64,000 bases of DNA from Calycina herbarum. Taxonomy: Eukaryota > Ascomycota > Leotiomycetes > Helotiales > Pezizellaceae. The notes beneath the pieces are model-generated. The model had not been told where the DNA came from. It saw nothing but the letters and a program-made list of their open reading frames with translations, and made no database searches. Below, piece after piece: positions 59,263 to 64,000 of this stretch. Numbering within the stretch: position 1 is the stretch's first letter; each line of letters opens with the position of its first letter. The stretch spans positions 1-64,000 of the forward strand of contig LLEY01000130.1 in the NCBI GenBank assembly GCA_001414485.1. Direction: 5' to 3'. Position numbers and translations under genes: made by a program.

Positions 59263-59729
59263 TGTAACGAAACTCAAACGAACTAAACAAAGATAACTAA
59301 GTCTCGAAGGTTAGTATATAGTAAGAAGTATAAATACGCTAGGTTGTTTACTTAGAAGTGAACTCGTTACTTATATTAAAGATGTTAAATAAGATAATAA
59401 GATTAATAACTAAAGTTAAGCACGAAGCTCCTATCTAATAGCAGACGTGCTAGTCTTATATAGATGCTTCCTTCCTTGTACTAGCTTGCTAGCTTAGTCG
59501 CTCCGTCGCTGCTAGACTGCTAGACCTGTCGCCCTGTCTAGCGAACTCTTATTACGTGATTATAACTAAAAAGAAATCCCTAGATCGCTTAGCTAACCTA
59601 ACCGATCCCTATCTATTATAAGAGTATTCTAATAGTGCTTAACCTATTAGAACGCTGCCTAGTCTTCACTTATTACGTGTATACGTGATTTGTAATACTA
59701 TCCCCTTCTTAGCTTAGCGTGTCCTTACA
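59263..59729 (-). repeat. probable 3' LTR of the second gypsy element
   Basis: Starts TGTAACGAAACTCAAACG and ends GTCCTTACA, giving TGTAA...TTACA inverted ends. It sits exactly where the first element's integrase breaks off. Since the adjoining pol reads on the minus strand, this would be the 3' LTR. The partner LTR is outside the window, so the right border is tentative. Confidence 0.55.
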
Positions 59730-59839
59730 CTTAAGTACGACCTAAGAAATATCGTTAGAAGGCTAGTAGCCTTCTTTCTTTTCTAATATAAATACCCTCT
59801 GTTCTCTACGACGAACTAACTACGAAGCCCTTAATAGAG

Positions 59840-60413
59840 TAATTAATTTATCTAGTAAGAAAATAGCTCTATATATCTATTGTAAAAATGCTAATAAGGA
59901 ACACGAGTGTTTTAGTCCTAGAGACTAAAAGTTATTATAATATAGTCGCTGTTCTACTATAAACAAGTCTTACGATGTTCGTGTTATTAATCGAATACCT
60001 GTAGTAAACGAGTAGGAGAGCGTCGACTTCTAGATCGAGTAACTAGATAATAAAGAGGAGAAGAGTTATATGATCATAGCCGAGGCTATAGCTCGTATTC
60101 GTCGACTAAAGAAGCAAAAACGCTAACTCTGTAAGAAGCGTTAAAGGATAATAGCTGCTAGTCTTAACTTACTTAACGAGTTAGATACTGTTAAAGACTT
60201 AGAAAGAAAGAAGAAAGAGAAGGAGGAAGAAAAGAAGCGGATAGAAGAAGAGGCTGCTAGACTAGCCGCCCTCTCTACGCCTAACGTTTCTGACCCTGCC
60301 TTTGCTCTAGGCCTCGACCTAGTCTTTCTTAAATCCTTTCCTACTAACTACGCGATATAGGTAGACTTAGGTTTCGATAGTAGAACTCCTAAAGTTCCTT
60401 CGAGTACTAGCTA
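59840..60413 (+). pseudogene. antisense accessory ORF of the second gypsy element, damaged
   Basis: On the strand opposite to pol, between pol and the 3' LTR, the plus strand encodes a degraded protein. It has AIARIRRLKKQKR, then AASLNLLNELDTVKDLERKK and a Lys/Glu coiled coil (KEKEEEKKRIEEEAARLAAL), ending FDSRTPKVPSSTS. Several TAG/TAA stops lie where Gln or Trp would be expected. Similar coiled-coil ORFs of unknown function accompany gypsy elements in other filamentous ascomycetes. No enzymatic motif is seen. Confidence 0.55.
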
Positions 60414-63400
60414 ATGTTTTTTCTAGGTTCTTAAGTGTTTTTTAAATATAGGTAATCTAACTATTTTATTAAATACCTAACCTATTCTTTAATAAGTCTA
60501 TAGTTAAGAATCTTCTTAACTTTATACTTAGTGTTTAGATTTACTAGTTAAATTTCTATAAGTAGGGCTAGTAGTGCTCCTAGTAGTACTGGTTTAAGTA
60601 GGGATATATAGAATACTAGGTAGATGTTTATTATCTTTAGTAGTGCTAATTTATAATTTAAAGGTTCTTTAACGTATTTAATTTTAAATAGTTTAAGTTT
60701 TTTATAATCTAGTTTATTACTTAGTCTTTTTATATTAATATTCTTTTATACTAAGTAGACTTTATCCTCCTCTTTTAGCGTTAGCTCCTAACTACGTCGT
60801 TTGTTATAGTAGTATGTGTTTCTTTCTACTATAAATTATAGGTCTTTTACAAGTTCTTTATATAAACTCTTAATTTTTAAGACCTAAATACGAGTAAGTT
60901 AGTTATTAATAGTCGTAGATAGTGGTTCTTAATACGCTGTTAATTTATATCTAAAATTAGTATAGAATAGTATAATAAGTATTATTTCTATTATTAAACT
61001 GTTATAAGTAAACTATGCTAAGAGTAGCAGTTCTATCTAGTTGTCTTACTAGTAGTTTATATAATAATAAAGGTATGTTTTAACTACTTAATTTATCTGT
61101 TCGTTTCCTCTATTTATTTAAGAGTAGAAAGCTGTAGATAGCTTCCTCTTTGTATCTAATTACTTTATAAGAGTGATCTAGAATTTTAAAGTAAAGAGTT
61201 TATCTCTATTTAAGAGTATTTCTTTAGGTAGTCTATATCTTAAGACTACCTCTCTAAGGAACATAAATGCTAATTCCTTAGCTATACTTGATTCTATATA
61301 TACTATTAGAATTATATACTTTATAAGACGTTCTATAATAACTAGGATCGTATTATATTTAACTCCTATTATTAGATCTTTAGATTTTAGTAATTTAATA
61401 ATAAAATCTATAGATATTAATTTCTAAGGTATCTATAGTATTAGAGTAGTGTTTATCTATTTATAAGGAGTATAGTAGGAAGCCTTATTCCTAGTATAGG
61501 TATTATATTTTATTATTACTTCCTTAACTATTATAGATAACTGATTAATATAGTAGTATTATCTTATTCTTTAGAGGGTTCTACGAATTCCTTAGTAACT
61601 ATAAGTAGGTATAGTATAGTATTCCTATATAAACTCCTTTATATATAAGCTAGGAACCTATAGTTTCCTTTTTATATACTAATTATAACCTTTATATATA
61701 TTCTAGATTTTATCTATCTAGATATTATTTATCGCTACTATTTTATATATAGTAGGTACTAAGTCTTTATTCTTAAGAGTTTTTAAGATTATAATCTTCT
61801 TATACTTCTTATTTCCCTTATATCTAGGTTTCTAGCTAAGAGTATTAGCTTAAGTATTTAACGTTCTTTTTATATATTAAATAATAATATTAAATCCTTC
61901 TAATATCTCTAACTATCTAGCTAATTATCTAGTTATAAGTTCCTTAGTTATTATAAATGTCTTAAGATTCTTATAGTTAGATAAAACTATAACTAGGTGT
62001 TTTACTAACTATAAATAGATTCTCTAGTATTCTAAGGCTAATACTATAGTAAGTAATTCCTTATTAAAGATACTATAGTTTTATTATACTAGGTTAAATG
62101 TTTTTAAATAATATATAATAGGTATAAGTTTTCTCTTATTATTTAGTTATAAGTGAATAGTACTTACTACTATGTCTAAGGCGTCTGTTTCGATTATACT
62201 AGGCTTATCTATATTAAAATCGTATAGAATAGGTTTTTCTATAAACTTTGCTTTAATTTTCTAAAAAGTATCCTCTATCTATTTATTCTATATAAATTTA
62301 ATAGCTTTTTTAACTAGTCTTAATATTAGTTTAGTAATCTTTATATAGTCTTAGATAAATAGACGGTAAAAGTTTATAAATCTAAGAAAGGACTATATAT
62401 CTTTTATATTCTCTAGTAATTTCTAGTTTAAGATGTTCTAAATCTTTACTAGATCTATTTCTATTTTCTCTAGGCTAAATACCTATTCTAGGAAAAGAGT
62501 TTAAGTTACTTCGAACTTATATTTTAAGAGTTTTAACTAAGAGTTTACTCTTATAAGTTATTATAAAACTTCTTTAACATGTTCTTTATATTCTTCTTCT
62601 TTTTCTAAGAAGATTAATATATTATCTAGATAATAGATTACTATTACTTTTAAAAGATCTCTTAAAATATTATTATTTTATCTCTAATATATAGCTAGTA
62701 TGTTATAAAGTCTAAATAGTATAACTATATATTTATAAAGGCCTAATAGTAAGGTAAATGCTATCTTCTATTCGTCTCTAACTTTTATTTATATAAGTTT
62801 ATAGGTATTTTGTTAATCTAGTTTCGTAAATCGTACTACTTTATCTAACTTATCTTATAAGTACTAGCTAGGTAGTAGCGGATAAGTGTCCTTAACTATA
62901 GTATAATTTACTTCTTAGTAATTAATATATACTCTTCTATCTAGATTATCTTTCTTCTTAATAATAAGTATATTTAAGGTAATTAATAACTTAGATTTTC
63001 TAATATATCTCTTTTTAATATCTTTCTTTATATAACTTTCTATTCTCTATAGGCTTTTCTAGTTATATAACCGAAGTTTCTACTTCGAGAGATGATAATC
63101 CTCTTTTAGTTTAATCTTATAATCCTATAAGTAATATTCTAGTAAGGCTCGCAAGTCCTCTAGGTTCTTAAACAAAGCCTTAAATTCTTTATACTATATA
63201 GGTATTTTATTATCAGCTGTTCTGTTAACCTGTAAAGGACCTTAGGCAAGGTGTTCTAGCGTCTTAGAAGAGGTGGTGCTAACCTTGTTTTAGCCTTAAA
63301 GTTATAATTATAAACCTATATAATTATATTAACTAAAGGTTATTATTTAAGCCTTTTAATTAATATCTAGATTATGTTCTCTAATTTATAGTATACTAAG

Positions 63401-64000
63401 TATTACTTTCTTATTTCCTATTTTAATAATATTGAATTATATATCTAAGTAGTGTCCTTTAATAGTGATATTTATTAGAATAGTTTACTAGTTAATAATT
63501 CTATCCTAATATATAACGTCTATTCTATTAACTACTCTTAAGTAGTATAGCTTTATACCTTTAATTAAGACGTTTAACTTCTTTTAAGCTATTAAAGAAA
63601 GGAAATTACCTATTACTCTTAAATTAATTAAGACTTGGAGTTCCTTTCCTCTTATCTTCGCTATTACTATAAGTTGATTTTCTCTAGAAGTAGTATTTAA
63701 TTCTCTAATTGTTAGTTAGTAGAGTTCTTTTTATACTAACTCTATTTCTTAATTTATATTATATTCGTTTATCTCTTAAAAGATTATACTAAATAATTTT
63801 CTACTTCTTAGTTTCTAAAATATTACTCTAACTTTTCTAATTAAAGCGACTATAGTATACTAGCCTCCTATTTCTAGTATAGCTTCCTTGTTATTAGGTA
63901 GCGTATCTAAAAAACTAGGTTTAAGGCGTCTTATAAAGTTATTAGGACCCTACTATTACTATAAACTGGTTTCTTTTTATAGATCTATAACTATCTAAAT

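Larger units (their letters stand above)
59263..64000 (-). mobile_element. second Ty3/gypsy element, opposite orientation, partial
   Basis: The minus strand carries a wrecked pol. RT at about 62790-62960 reads ILIIKKKDNLDRRVYINY and VKDTYPLLP to VVRFTKLD. The YxDD box at about 62600-62640 reads YYLDNILIFLEKEEE, with the last Asp changed to Asn. The C-terminal chromo-adjacent region at about 60560-60730 reads KLFKIKYVKEPLNYKLALLK and YLVFYISLLKPVLLGA, the usual L-x-F-H-V-S-L-L-E-P motif. The element runs off the right edge. TA-rich, CA/TG-poor throughout. Confidence 0.85.

Overview
The window is nuclear DNA of a filamentous ascomycete (Pezizomycotina). The genes have short GT-AG introns of about 40-170 bp. 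They include fungus-specific families: a Zn2Cys6 regulator, 2EXR proteins, a CBM1-linked mannanase and a MARVEL protein. The transposon-rich stretches are AT-rich, poor in CpA/TpG, rich in TpA and full of stop codons, which is what repeat-induced point mutation (RIP) leaves behind. Gene content resembles Leotiomycetes, but that placement is an inference. There is no operon and no obvious biosynthetic cluster.

Layout. 1-10 kb: a possible gene start at the left edge, a five-exon Zn2Cys6 transcription factor (2624-5088, minus), an AT-rich gap with a candidate MITE and hairpins, and a three-exon GNAT acetyltransferase (8692-9528, minus). 10-19 kb: a probable secreted protein, a secreted GH5 beta-mannanase with CBM1 (12300-14061, minus), a divergent SDR (14946-16006, plus) with an eroded catalytic triad, a secreted apple/PAN-like protein, and a MetE/UROD-like gene carrying one in-frame TGA. 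19-31 kb: a long gene-poor stretch, an intact 416-bp MITE, a broken F-box/leucine-rich-like gene, an intact berberine-bridge-type FAD oxidoreductase (26170-27804, minus) and a broken 2EXR gene.

31.4-34.7 kb is a RIP tract. A second copy of the same MITE (31900-34130) is split by a pogo/Fot1-like transposon (32196-34010). Removing the transposon and one TA gives a 414-bp MITE, almost exactly the length of the intact copy at 23 kb. 36-51 kb: a second broken copy of the F-box/leucine-rich-like gene, an intact 2EXR gene, a second GNAT, a 378-residue low-complexity protein with a conserved core, a MARVEL four-helix membrane protein, a perfect hairpin mini-element at 48.9 kb, and a small lysine-rich protein. 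Short imperfect palindromes of a shared type (CTATT, a GGTnACC core, AATAG) recur at 21.9, 46.7-46.9 and 50.0-50.4 kb.

52-64 kb is a transposon graveyard. A cysteine-synthase-like gene that has lost its N-terminal part lies beside a pogo element (53367). That element is interrupted by a Ty3/gypsy element (54622), which is interrupted in its integrase by a second, oppositely oriented gypsy element (59263) running off the window. The unusual content is therefore the layered transposon history, the pogo-related MITE family, the dispersed palindromes and an accumulation of freshly broken genes. I see no convincing new defence or metabolic system.
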